Below the pieces are notes generated by a model. That model was not told where the DNA came from. It saw only the letters and a list, made by a program, of their open reading frames with translations, and did not search any database. Shown here piece after piece: positions 1 to 5,079 of a stretch of DNA of 7,483 bases (position 1 is the first letter of the stretch; each line of letters opens with the position of its first letter). The translations under genes and the position numbers were made by a program. The DNA lies in NCBI GenBank assembly GCA_028876585.1, contig JAGWRL010000321.1, positions 1 through 7,483 of the forward strand. Reading direction: 5' to 3'. This stretch comes from Pseudomonadota bacterium (lineage in GTDB: Bacteria; Pseudomonadota; Alphaproteobacteria; Rhizobiales; Beijerinckiaceae).

Positions 1-205
1 CGGCGGGGCTGGGCGCGGCGGGTTTTGGCGCGGCCGCTTGCGGGCTCGGCGCGCTGACCGGCGCGGCTTTGGGCTCGGGAGCCGGCAGCGGGACGGTGAC
101 GATTTTGGGCGGGGAAGCGACGGGCGTCGCGGCTTCTTCGGCGAGCGCCGCGCCGCAGGAGAGCGCGAGGGCGGCGACGCTCAGCAAATGCCTCGACATT
201 TTCAT
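1..205 (-). CDS. Secreted Pro/Ala-rich protein, N-terminal fragment (runs off left edge)
   Basis: This is the first 68 codons of a minus-strand gene whose remainder lies beyond the left edge. The product starts MKMSRHLLSVAALALSCGAA and reads as a typical Sec signal peptide: basic n-region (Lys2, Arg5), hydrophobic core (about 7-17), and a probable signal peptidase I site after Ala-Leu-Ala at about residue 22, followed by Glu-Glu. The Cys in the core is not in a good lipobox, so a lipoprotein is less likely. From about residue 28 the chain is low-complexity and rich in Pro, Ala, Val and Lys, which suggests an extended periplasmic linker before a domain that is not visible. A second in-frame ATG at 199 is an equally possible start. 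An AAGGGAA-like Shine-Dalgarno lies about 13 bases before the ATG at 205, somewhat far. The function cannot be assigned from this fragment. Export to the periplasm or envelope is the only supported inference. Confidence 0.72.
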   Translation of the reverse strand, partial: MKMSRHLLSVAALALSCGAALAEEAATPVASPPKIVTVPLPAPEPKAAPVSAPSPQAAAPKPAAPSPA

Positions 206-245
206 GCGCAGACGACCGTTCCCTTGAGGCAGCGTTGATAAATCC

Positions 246-262
246 TAACCATAAGAGGGTTA
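246..262. promoter_or_regulatory. TAACC-N7-GGTTA dyad, CtrA-like half site, upstream of the secreted-protein gene
   Basis: TAACC (246-250) and GGTTA (258-262) form an inverted repeat with a 7-base spacer in a locally A+T-rich patch, 41 bases upstream of the ATG at 205. CTAACCAT (245-252) differs by one base from the TTAACCAT seen in many alphaproteobacterial CtrA half sites. No convincing -35/-10 pair could be fixed here. A regulatory role is inferred from position and motif only. Confidence 0.25.
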
Positions 263-264
263 CT

Positions 265-298
265 AATTCGCCACAAAGGCGGGTTTGCGGCGCGAATT
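265..298. repeat. Inverted repeat (hairpin) downstream of the hydroxylase gene
   Basis: AATTCGC (265-271) pairs with GCGAATT (292-298), and inside it CAAA (274-277) pairs with TTTG (284-287) around a GGCGGG loop. This gives a two-part stem separated by a small internal loop. It lies about 50 bases beyond the stop of the minus-strand hydroxylase gene and could act as its transcription terminator. No T-run follows on the minus strand, so a classic intrinsic terminator is not shown. Confidence 0.35.
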
Positions 299-348
299 TG
301 CTTGACCCAGCGTTCGCCGCGCAATGATGCGAGGGTGTGTCCCGGCCG

Positions 349-1368
349 CTACAGCCGCGACGCCGGCCCCGCCCCGCCGCCCTCGCCCGCCAGCGGCGCC
401 GGCGCCTGCCGCAGCGCCTCGCCGGCCTTGGCGAACGGCCGCGCCAGCGAGCGGCCGACGGTGGCGTAATCGCGATAGTCCTCGCCGACGCCGAACCGGC
501 TCACCTCGCATTCGCGCGCGGGGATATGCAGCGTGCCGAACGCCCAATCCCACACCGCCAGGGCGAAGCCGAGATTCTTGTCGAAATGGCGCGGATCGGT
601 GGAATGATGCACCTGATGATGCGCCGGGCTCTGGAACAGCCGGCCGGCGACGCCCTGAAACGGAATCCACAGATGGCTGTGGCGCAGATGGCCCCAGGTC
701 AGCATGAACAAGGCCAGCACGATATTGCCGTTGAGCAGCGTCATGTGGCCGACGCCGGGGCCGAGCGCATAGGCCATCAGGCCGAAGGTCAGGCCGGTGG
801 TCAGCGCCATCACGTTCATGAAAAACACGATCTCGACCGGGTGCTGGCGCATCTCGGTGAAGGTGGTCATCACCTCGGCCGAATGGTGCACCTTGTGGAA
901 CTCCCACAAAGCCGGGATGCGGTGAAAGGCGTAATGGGCGGCCCAATAGCCGAATTCATAGGCGAGCAATTCCGCCAGCGTCGCGACCAGGATCGCCAAG
1001 CCCGGCGGAATCCCCAGCGGACCATGCGCGCCGAACGCGGCCGTCAGCGCCGAAACCATGCGGTCGCGCCAGAAGAAGCTGCCGACCACGAGCAGCCCAT
1101 AGCCGCCGGCGAACACCAGCGTGTTGAGCACCCACAGCCGCATATCCACCAGCGAGGAGGGATGCAGCAGCACGCGGCGCGGAAAAATCGCGCGCGCGAA
1201 AGTTTTCAGGCTCGCGCCGCGTCCGCGCGCGCGCCGGCGCCAGACGAACCAGCCGAGCGCGAACAGCAGCGCGCCACATAACGCCGGCGGGCCATAGGGG
1301 GAGCCGGCCGAGAATGTCCCGATCAGGCGCGCGGCCTCGTCGTGCACCAGCCAGCGCAACGCATCCAT
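349..1368 (-). CDS. Fatty acid hydroxylase / sterol desaturase superfamily membrane protein
   Basis: The 339-residue product carries the histidine clusters of the membrane di-iron fatty acid hydroxylase superfamily: HX3H at His145-His149 (HYAFH), HX2HH at His158/161/162 (EFHKVHH), and a third cluster HHQVHH at 250-255. It also has the usual accessory motifs MRQHPVE (173-179) and HLRHSHLWIP (227-236). Hydrophobic stretches lie at about 28-43, 79-98, 120-137, 181-201 and 213-225, consistent with an inner-membrane enzyme whose histidines bind two irons for O2-dependent hydroxylation or desaturation of a lipid. The substrate cannot be told from sequence; fatty acid, sterol-like, carotenoid and ornithine-lipid modifying members share these motifs. 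The ATG at 1368 is supported by GGAGG (1375-1379) six bases upstream. The last 25 residues are Ala/Gly/Pro-rich and lie outside the conserved core. It follows eipB in the same direction after 68 bases. Family assignment is firm; function is inferred. Confidence 0.9.
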   Translation of the reverse strand: MDALRWLVHDEAARLIGTFSAGSPYGPPALCGALLFALGWFVWRRRARGRGASLKTFARAIFPRRVLLHPSSLVDMRLWVLNTLVFAGGYGLLVVGSFFWRDRMVSALTAAFGAHGPLGIPPGLAILVATLAELLAYEFGYWAAHYAFHRIPALWEFHKVHHSAEVMTTFTEMRQHPVEIVFFMNVMALTTGLTFGLMAYALGPGVGHMTLLNGNIVLALFMLTWGHLRHSHLWIPFQGVAGRLFQSPAHHQVHHSTDPRHFDKNLGFALAVWDWAFGTLHIPARECEVSRFGVGEDYRDYATVGRSLARPFAKAGEALRQAPAPLAGEGGGAGPASRL

Positions 1369-1405
1369 CGGAAGCCTCCGCGCGAAAATCGCTGCGTCAG
1401 CTTAC

Positions 1406-1438
1406 GACCGGCGCCGTGCAGGAAGCGTTAAGCCGGTC
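1406..1438. repeat. Inverted repeat spanning the eipB stop codon
   Basis: GACCGGC (1406-1412) and GCCGGTC (1432-1438) are exact 7-base arms around a 19-base loop. The right arm overlaps the TGA of the eipB gene (1437-1439). Transcribed on the minus strand it would form a G+C-rich hairpin at the end of eipB, a possible attenuator or RNA 3' stabiliser before the hydroxylase gene. No T-run follows. Confidence 0.3.
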
Positions 1439-2267
1439 AGCGCGTGCAGGCCGAATCCGGCAGCCAGTCGAGCTTCTTCAGCTTCGCCGTCAGCGCGAAA
1501 GTCCCGTAATCCAGCTTCAGCGAGCCGGAGACGCCGTTCTCGTAGAGGTCGAACGACATCGTATAGTCGGGCGCGGAATCCTTGCTGGTCTCGTTGAAAT
1601 AAGACACCGTCACCGGCCAGCGCGGCACGTCGGCGAGCTTGGCGGCGACTTCCGAGTCCGGGCTCGCGCCCTTATGCTCCAGGCCGATGATGGCGAGCGT
1701 CGAATAGACCTTCTTGCCAGTGTCGGAGCCGTCGAACACCCGCGCCTCCAGCACCCGCCCGCCTGCGCGCGCGGTGGCGATGATGCGCTCGATATGCTGG
1801 GTGGGGAACAGAATGTCGCTGCCGAGATCGACCTTCTCCTTGCCCGGCTTGACCAGATTGACGTCGATCTTGCCATCGTCCTCGCGCGCGGCGGAGCCGG
1901 ACACCGAGGGCTGCGGCGAGCCCGCGGTCTGGGTCGAAATCTCGAACCGCAGGGATTTCGCCTCGCCGTCCTCGAACGAGACGGCGCTGATGTCGGACGC
2001 CACCGCGCCGCCCTCGGCGCGCTGCAACTCGGTCAGTTGCCGGAAATTCGAGGCGTAGCCCTCGCAGGCCGAGCCGCGAAACTCGTAGGCGATCAGCCCG
2101 CTGGCGGCGATCGGCGCGTCGGCGCTGACCCTCTGTTCGGAATTGAGTGAGCCGAGCGAAATCTCGTAGCCGGCGCGATGCGAGGCGAGCGACGCGGGAT
2201 CGGCGGCGAAGGCTGTCGTCGCACCCAGCGCGAGCGCCGCGCCCGTCAATCCCCACATCAGCCGCAT
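1437..2267 (-). CDS. eipB: Periplasmic cell-envelope integrity protein EipB (DUF1849)
   Basis: The 276-residue protein matches the DUF1849/EipB family of alphaproteobacteria, whose Brucella member is a periplasmic beta-rich protein needed for envelope integrity. The first 21 residues form a Sec signal peptide (hydrophobic core about 5-19) with a probable cleavage after Ala-Phe-Ala. The mature part has family features: SHRAGYEISL near the N-terminus (29-38), YEFRGSACEGY (61-71), a FEDGEAKSLRFE segment, FPTQHIERII, VFDGSDTGKKVYS, and the C-terminal LYENGVSGSLKLDYG. The two mature cysteines, Cys68 and Cys274, sit where Brucella EipB has its conserved disulfide (about 69 and 278), so a bond is likely. 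The ATG at 2267 follows GGAG (2274-2277) by six bases; an in-frame ATG at 2258 is a weaker alternative. It lies 72 bases downstream of scpB, same direction. EipB is thought to work with other envelope proteins; partners here are unknown. Confidence 0.9.
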   Translation of the reverse strand: MRLMWGLTGAALALGATTAFAADPASLASHRAGYEISLGSLNSEQRVSADAPIAASGLIAYEFRGSACEGYASNFRQLTELQRAEGGAVASDISAVSFEDGEAKSLRFEISTQTAGSPQPSVSGSAAREDDGKIDVNLVKPGKEKVDLGSDILFPTQHIERIIATARAGGRVLEARVFDGSDTGKKVYSTLAIIGLEHKGASPDSEVAAKLADVPRWPVTVSYFNETSKDSAPDYTMSFDLYENGVSGSLKLDYGTFALTAKLKKLDWLPDSACTR

Positions 2268-2307
2268 TTTTCGCTCCGCTTGCTTATTCTCGTTATCCCA
2301 GCGCCAT

Positions 2308-2320
2308 AAACGATCCGTTT
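2308..2320. repeat. Short dyad AAACG-N3-CGTTT between scpB and eipB
   Basis: AAACG (2308-2312) and CGTTT (2316-2320) are inverted around three bases, in the 72-base gap 41 bases upstream of the eipB ATG. The spacing suits a protein-binding dyad better than an RNA hairpin. Only the symmetry is seen; an operator role for eipB is speculative. Confidence 0.2.
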
Positions 2321-2339
2321 TCGTCGCTTTCGTGGCCGA

Positions 2340-3032
2340 TTAATCCTTGGCCCCGCGCCGGATCGGCCCCCACGCCTCAACCAGCGCCTCCGACGGGTCG
2401 AGCGGCTCCTCGTCCGGGCGCAACGCCTCACCGTCGTCGGGGCGCGGCACGCCATAGCCCGGCGGCAGCTTGCCCTCGAACAACCCTGCGCCCTGCAATT
2501 CGTCGAGTCCAGGCAGATCGCTGACCTGCTCCAGCCCGAAATGGATCAAAAACCTGTGCGTCGTGCCATAGGTGATCGGCCGCCCCGGCGCCTTGCGCCG
2601 CCCGCGCATCCTGACCCAGCCCGCCTCCATCAGCACGTCGAGCGCGCCCTTCGACACCGCGACGCCGCGGATGTCCTCGATCTCGGAGCGCGTCACCGGC
2701 TGGTGATAGGCGACGATCGCCAAGGTCTCGATCGCGGCGCGCGAAAGCTTCTTCTTTTCCGCCTCTTCGCGCGCCAGCAGCCACGCCATGTCGGGCGCGG
2801 TGCGGAACATCCAGCGCCCGGCGAGCCGCACCACCTGCACGCCGCGCCCGGCGTATTGGCGCTGCAATTCGGCCAGCGCCGCCTTGACGTCGCAGCCATG
2901 CGGCAACCGCGCCGCCAGCGCGCCCTCCTCCAGCGGCTCGGGCGCGGCGAACAGCAACGCCTCGATCACGCGCAGGTCCTCGGGCGTGAAACGGACCTCG
3001 GGGGCTTCGAACAGGCGGGTGACGACGGCCAT
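2340..3032 (-). CDS. scpB: Segregation and condensation protein B (ScpB)
   Basis: ScpB is the winged-helix subunit of the bacterial SMC-ScpAB condensin. It dimerises and binds ScpA to bridge the SMC heads during chromosome compaction and segregation. The 230-residue product shows the family pattern: a first winged-helix domain (about 18-85, with LRVIEALLFAAPEPLEE) and a second (about 95-175) containing KLSRAAIETLAIVAYHQPVT, EIEDIRGV, the GRRKAPGRPITYGTT block (144-158) and FLIHFGLEQVSDLP (161-174). The C-terminal 50 residues are acidic/proline-rich and probably disordered. Start choice: the ATG at 3032 lies 8 bases beyond the scpA stop. An in-frame TTG at 3044 overlaps that stop (TTGA) and would add four residues. 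GAAGG lies 12 bases before the ATG but almost touches the TTG, so neither start has an ideal Shine-Dalgarno and coupling to scpA translation is likely. ATG is preferred. Confidence 0.95.
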   Translation of the reverse strand: MAVVTRLFEAPEVRFTPEDLRVIEALLFAAPEPLEEGALAARLPHGCDVKAALAELQRQYAGRGVQVVRLAGRWMFRTAPDMAWLLAREEAEKKKLSRAAIETLAIVAYHQPVTRSEIEDIRGVAVSKGALDVLMEAGWVRMRGRRKAPGRPITYGTTHRFLIHFGLEQVSDLPGLDELQGAGLFEGKLPPGYGVPRPDDGEALRPDEEPLDPSEALVEAWGPIRRGAKD

Positions 3033-3040
3033 GGCGGCTC

Positions 3041-3877
3041 TCAACCTTCAACTAACGCGAGATTGCGGCGCCCCGCGTCCGCGTCGAGCTTGCGCAGGTA
3101 GAGCGGCGCGAAATGGCCGTCCTGGCGCAATTCGATCTGGCCCTCGCGCACCAGCTCCAGCGAGGCGGAGAACGAGGAGGCGCGCGCGCTGCGGCGCAGT
3201 TTGGCGTCGACGCCGTATTCGAGCAGCCAATGATCGAGGCTGACCCAATCGGCGGCGTCGCCGATCAGCCGGCCGAGCGCGTCGCGCGCCTGCGCCAAGG
3301 TCCACACCTCGCGCGGCTTCATCCGCACGAAGGTGCGCGCCCGCTTCTGCGACTGGCGGGCGTAAGCGGCGATCAGATCGTACAGCGTCGCCGAGTAATT
3401 CGCCGCCGCCGGCAGGTCGATCGATTCGGGATTGCCGCGCGCGAACACGTCGCGGCCGAGTTGCGGCCGCTCCATCAACAGATCGGCGGCGCGGCGGATC
3501 ACTTCGAGCCGGCGCAGCCGCGCGGCGAGCCGTTCGGCGAGGTCGCCGGCGTCCTCGGCCGCCTCCTTCGGCGGCGAGGGCAAGAGCAGCCGCGATTTCA
3601 GATAGGCGAGCCAGGCCGCCATCACGAGATAATCGGCGGCGAGCTCCAGCCGATGCCGGCGCGCGGCTTCGACGAAGGCGAGATATTGATCGGCCAGTTC
3701 GAGGATGGAGATGCGGGCGAGATCGACCTTCTGCCGCCGCGCCAGTTCGAGCAGCAGGTCGAGCGGCCCCTCGAATCCCTCGACGTCGACCGTGAACGCG
3801 GGTTCGTTGACCGCCCGATCGACCTCGAATTCCGCGTCCGCCGCGCGGGCGCGCGGCTCTGCCCTTCCGATTCGCAT
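3041..3877 (-). CDS. scpA: Segregation and condensation protein A (ScpA)
   Basis: ScpA is the kleisin of the SMC-ScpAB complex. Its N-terminus contacts the SMC neck, its middle binds ScpB, and its C-terminal winged helix binds the other SMC head. The 278-residue product has the diagnostic N-terminal block FEGPLDLLLELARRQKVDL (35-53), the helix DYLVMAAWLAYLKSRLLLP (82-100), an acidic/basic linker (about 105-150), and a C-terminal winged-helix segment ending in SLELVREGQIELRQDG and FAPLYL (to about 261). About 30 residues before the core are Arg/Ala/Glu-rich and poorly conserved in the family, so the true start could be later, but the ATG at 3877 has AAGGT (3884-3888) six bases upstream. The stop overlaps or nearly touches scpB, so the two are one operon. 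In many Rhizobiales scpAB sits between nagZ and tatAB; here it is first in its run and followed by eipB. Confidence 0.95.
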   Translation of the reverse strand: MRIGRAEPRARAADAEFEVDRAVNEPAFTVDVEGFEGPLDLLLELARRQKVDLARISILELADQYLAFVEAARRHRLELAADYLVMAAWLAYLKSRLLLPSPPKEAAEDAGDLAERLAARLRRLEVIRRAADLLMERPQLGRDVFARGNPESIDLPAAANYSATLYDLIAAYARQSQKRARTFVRMKPREVWTLAQARDALGRLIGDAADWVSLDHWLLEYGVDAKLRRSARASSFSASLELVREGQIELRQDGHFAPLYLRKLDADAGRRNLALVEG

Positions 3878-3921
3878 GGCGCGACCTTGGCGTGGCCGCC
3901 GGCGCGACGCAAGGCGCGGGC

Positions 3922-3936
3922 CTAACCCTGAGTTAA
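3922..3936. promoter_or_regulatory. CtrA-like site CTAA-N7-TTAA upstream of scpA
   Basis: CTAA (3922-3925) and TTAA (3933-3936) are separated by exactly seven bases, matching the full alphaproteobacterial CtrA consensus TTAA-N7-TTAA at seven of eight positions. It lies 45 bases upstream of the scpA ATG, a plausible place for cell-cycle control of a chromosome-segregation operon. One short degenerate match is weak evidence. Confidence 0.3.
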
Positions 3937-4021
3937 GCCCTGCGCCGGCGCGGCTACGGACGGCTTAACCTTAGACATAAAGGTAAACAAAGGCTTGACG
4001 CCGCTGCGGCGCAAGTTTCGA

Positions 4022-4049
4022 TTGCCTATGTGCGTCGCATCGCTAAAGT
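4022..4049 (+). promoter_or_regulatory. Candidate plus-strand promoter facing the hairpin region
   Basis: TTGCCT (4022-4027) and TAAAGT (4044-4049) are separated by 16 bases and resemble sigma-70 -35 and -10 elements. A transcript starting near 4056 would run through the two hairpins at 4120-4221 and then antisense into the lexA 3' end. This is a weak motif match, recorded because of what lies downstream. Confidence 0.2.
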
Positions 4050-4119
4050 AGTGTGCAGGGATCGAGGCGGGAACTTCAAGACGATCAAACGAACCTTGGC
4101 TCAATCTAACACGCGGAAT

Positions 4120-4166
4120 ACCTCATGGGGCGCTCGGGTCCGCCGCATCACTCGGGTCCATGAGGT
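4120..4166. repeat. Hairpin 1: 9-base inverted repeat enclosing a duplicated 9-mer
   Basis: ACCTCATGG (4120-4128) and CCATGAGGT (4158-4166) are perfect inverted arms. Inside and partly overlapping the right arm, the 9-mer CTCGGGTCC occurs twice as a direct repeat (4133-4141 and 4151-4159, period 18). A small GGCG/CGCC stem (4129-4132 with 4141-4144) could form within the loop. It lies one base from hairpin 2. Confidence 0.6.
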
Positions 4167-4167
4167 C

Positions 4168-4221
4168 GGCCGGTCTGGGCAATCGAGGAGTGGCCTCCTC
4201 ATTGATTGTTCTGGACCGGCC
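4168..4221. repeat. Hairpin 2: long stem just downstream of the lexA stop, strongest as plus-strand RNA
   Basis: GGCCGGTC (4168-4175) pairs with GACCGGCC (4214-4221), CAATC (4180-4184) with GATTG (4204-4208), and GAGGAG (4185-4190) with CTCCTC (4195-4200) around a four-base loop, TGGC. On plus-strand RNA, bases 4176-4179 also pair with 4210-4213 through three G-U pairs and one G-C. This gives about 23 pairs with only a one-base and a three-base bulge. On minus-strand RNA three of those four become A-C mismatches, leaving an internal loop. It starts 16 bases beyond the lexA TGA. It may terminate or stabilise lexA mRNA, but no T-run follows on the minus strand, so an intrinsic terminator is not demonstrated. 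Confidence 0.65.
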
Positions 4222-4237
4222 ACTCCGTGTCTGAAAT

Positions 4238-4945
4238 TCAGTAACGGCGCAGCAGACTGACGAGCTTGCCTTGAATCTTCACCCGGTCGGGGCCGAAAAT
4301 TCGGGTTTCGAACGCGGGATTGGCCGCCTCCAGCGCGATCGAGGCGCCGCGCTTGCGCAACCGCTTCAGCGTCGCCTCCTCGCCGTCGATCAGCGCCACG
4401 ATGATATCCCCAGTTTCCGCCGTCTCCTGCTTGCGGATCACGACGGTGTCGTTCTCGTGGATGCCGGCCTCGATCATCGAATCGCCGCGCACTTCCAGCG
4501 CGAAATGATCGCCCGCGCCGAGAAAGTCGGCCGGCATCGGAATGGTCTGGGTGCGGGTCTGGATCGCCTCGATCGGCGTGCCAGCGGCGATCCGCCCCAT
4601 CACCGGCACCATCACCGGCGGATTGTCGTTGACGGCGGCGCCGCTGGCGGCGGGACGCGCCCGGCCGAGATTGCCGGGAATCACGCTCGGCGAGAACGCG
4701 CGCGGACGCGCCGGCGTCTGCACGGTCGCCGATTCGGGCAGCCGCAGCACCTCGATCGCGCGGGCGCGGTTGGCGAGCCGCTTGATGAAGCCGCGCTCCT
4801 CCAGCGCCATGATCAGCCGATGGATGCCCGACTTCGAGCGCAAGTCGAGCGCCTCCTTCATCTCGTCGAAGCTCGGCGGCACACCCTCCGCCTGCAGACG
4901 CTCGTGGATGAAGCGCAGGAGTTCGCTCTGTTTCTTGGTCAGCAT
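4238..4945 (-). CDS. lexA: LexA, SOS-response transcriptional repressor
   Basis: LexA represses DNA-damage genes until RecA filaments trigger its self-cleavage. The 235-residue product starts [13 protein letters not shown] and has the N-terminal winged helix-turn-helix (about 1-68, including [11 protein letters not shown] and SKSGIHRLI), a longer Pro/Ala-rich linker than in E. coli (about 72-112, total 235 against about 202), and the S24 peptidase domain. Cleavage should fall between Ala121 and Gly122 in GRIAAGTP. The catalytic dyad is Ser156 (VRGDSMIE) and Lys194 (GEEATLKRL). The ATG at 4945 is fixed by GGAGG (4951-4955) five bases upstream and by homology of MLTKKQ; an in-frame TTG at 5029 would add 28 unrelated residues. 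A consensus SOS box lies about 95 bases upstream, so autorepression is expected. The gene stands alone between the Ubi hydroxylase and the scpA leader. All catalytic residues are present. Confidence 0.97.
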   Translation of the reverse strand: MLTKKQSELLRFIHERLQAEGVPPSFDEMKEALDLRSKSGIHRLIMALEERGFIKRLANRARAIEVLRLPESATVQTPARPRAFSPSVIPGNLGRARPAASGAAVNDNPPVMVPVMGRIAAGTPIEAIQTRTQTIPMPADFLGAGDHFALEVRGDSMIEAGIHENDTVVIRKQETAETGDIIVALIDGEEATLKRLRKRGASIALEAANPAFETRIFGPDRVKIQGKLVSLLRRY

Positions 4946-4950
4946 GGCAA

Positions 4951-4955
4951 CCTCC
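4951..4955 (-). promoter_or_regulatory. Shine-Dalgarno that fixes the lexA start
   Basis: GGAGG on the minus strand lies five bases before the ATG at 4945. It decides for this start over the in-frame upstream TTG at 5029, whose extra residues do not resemble LexA. Confidence 0.85.
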
Positions 4956-5030
4956 ACGGGCGGCCGGCCCTGTTCGCCGGACGTCGAGCGCCGGAGAATC
5001 GGGGCAAGACGTAAACAATTCGCGAACAAG

Positions 5031-5059
5031 TCCTTATCTGTTCTTTTTTAGTTCCGCAA
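5031..5059 (-). promoter_or_regulatory. Candidate lexA promoter
   Basis: Reading the minus strand, TTGCGG (5059-5054) and TAAGGA (5036-5031) are spaced by 17 bases. The -35 is a fair match and the -10 a poor one. The LexA box occupies most of the spacer, which fits repression by steric block. The implied transcript has a leader of about 80 bases before the ATG. The promoter call rests on motif and box position. Confidence 0.45.
5040..5054. promoter_or_regulatory. LexA operator (SOS box) GTTC-N7-GTTC
   Basis: GTTC (5040-5043) and GTTC (5051-5054) are separated by exactly seven bases, mostly T. This is the direct-repeat SOS box known for alphaproteobacterial LexA, unlike the CTGT-N8-ACAG palindrome of E. 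coli. It lies upstream of lexA and 26 bases short of the stop-codon end of the Ubi hydroxylase, so lexA is the natural target. Confidence 0.85.
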
Positions 5060-5079
5060 GTTGAGATCGCGTTTGGGCG

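Larger units (their letters stand above)
3878..4237. other. 360-base intergenic region between scpA and lexA
   Basis: No convincing gene lies here. The left half (about 3920-4060) is richer in A+T than the surrounding genes and should hold the scpA promoter, though no clean -35/-10 pair could be chosen on the minus strand. It contains a CtrA-like site (3922-3936) and an imperfect TTAACC...GGTAA dyad (3965-3985). The right half (4120-4221) holds two adjacent hairpins. Open frames through the region (about 60 residues at 3922-4104 minus, about 76 residues at 4030-4260 plus) use TTG or GTG starts and show no recognisable domain; the plus one runs into the lexA 3' end. They were not called as genes. 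Confidence 0.7.

Noticed and set aside
337..1281. Long plus-strand open frame (314 codons) opposite the hydroxylase gene
   Set aside because: It is antisense to a gene with full di-iron motifs. Its translation is Arg/Gln/His-rich without domains, as expected of a shadow frame at this G+C content.
3922..4104. Possible 60-residue peptide on the minus strand in the scpA leader
   Set aside because: It starts at a TTG without a Shine-Dalgarno, and its composition gives no domain, signal peptide or membrane segment.
4168..4221. Calling the long hairpin a definite rho-independent terminator of lexA
   Set aside because: No run of T follows the stem on the minus strand, and the stem is better paired as plus-strand RNA.
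4120..4221. A tRNA, 6S RNA or SRP RNA in the hairpin region
   Set aside because: No T-loop GTTCRA box, no cloverleaf, and no 6S or SRP conserved core could be recognised.
4101..5018. Minus-strand 305-codon frame overlapping lexA
   Set aside because: It is an out-of-frame reading of lexA with no domain; LexA in the other frame has every catalytic residue.
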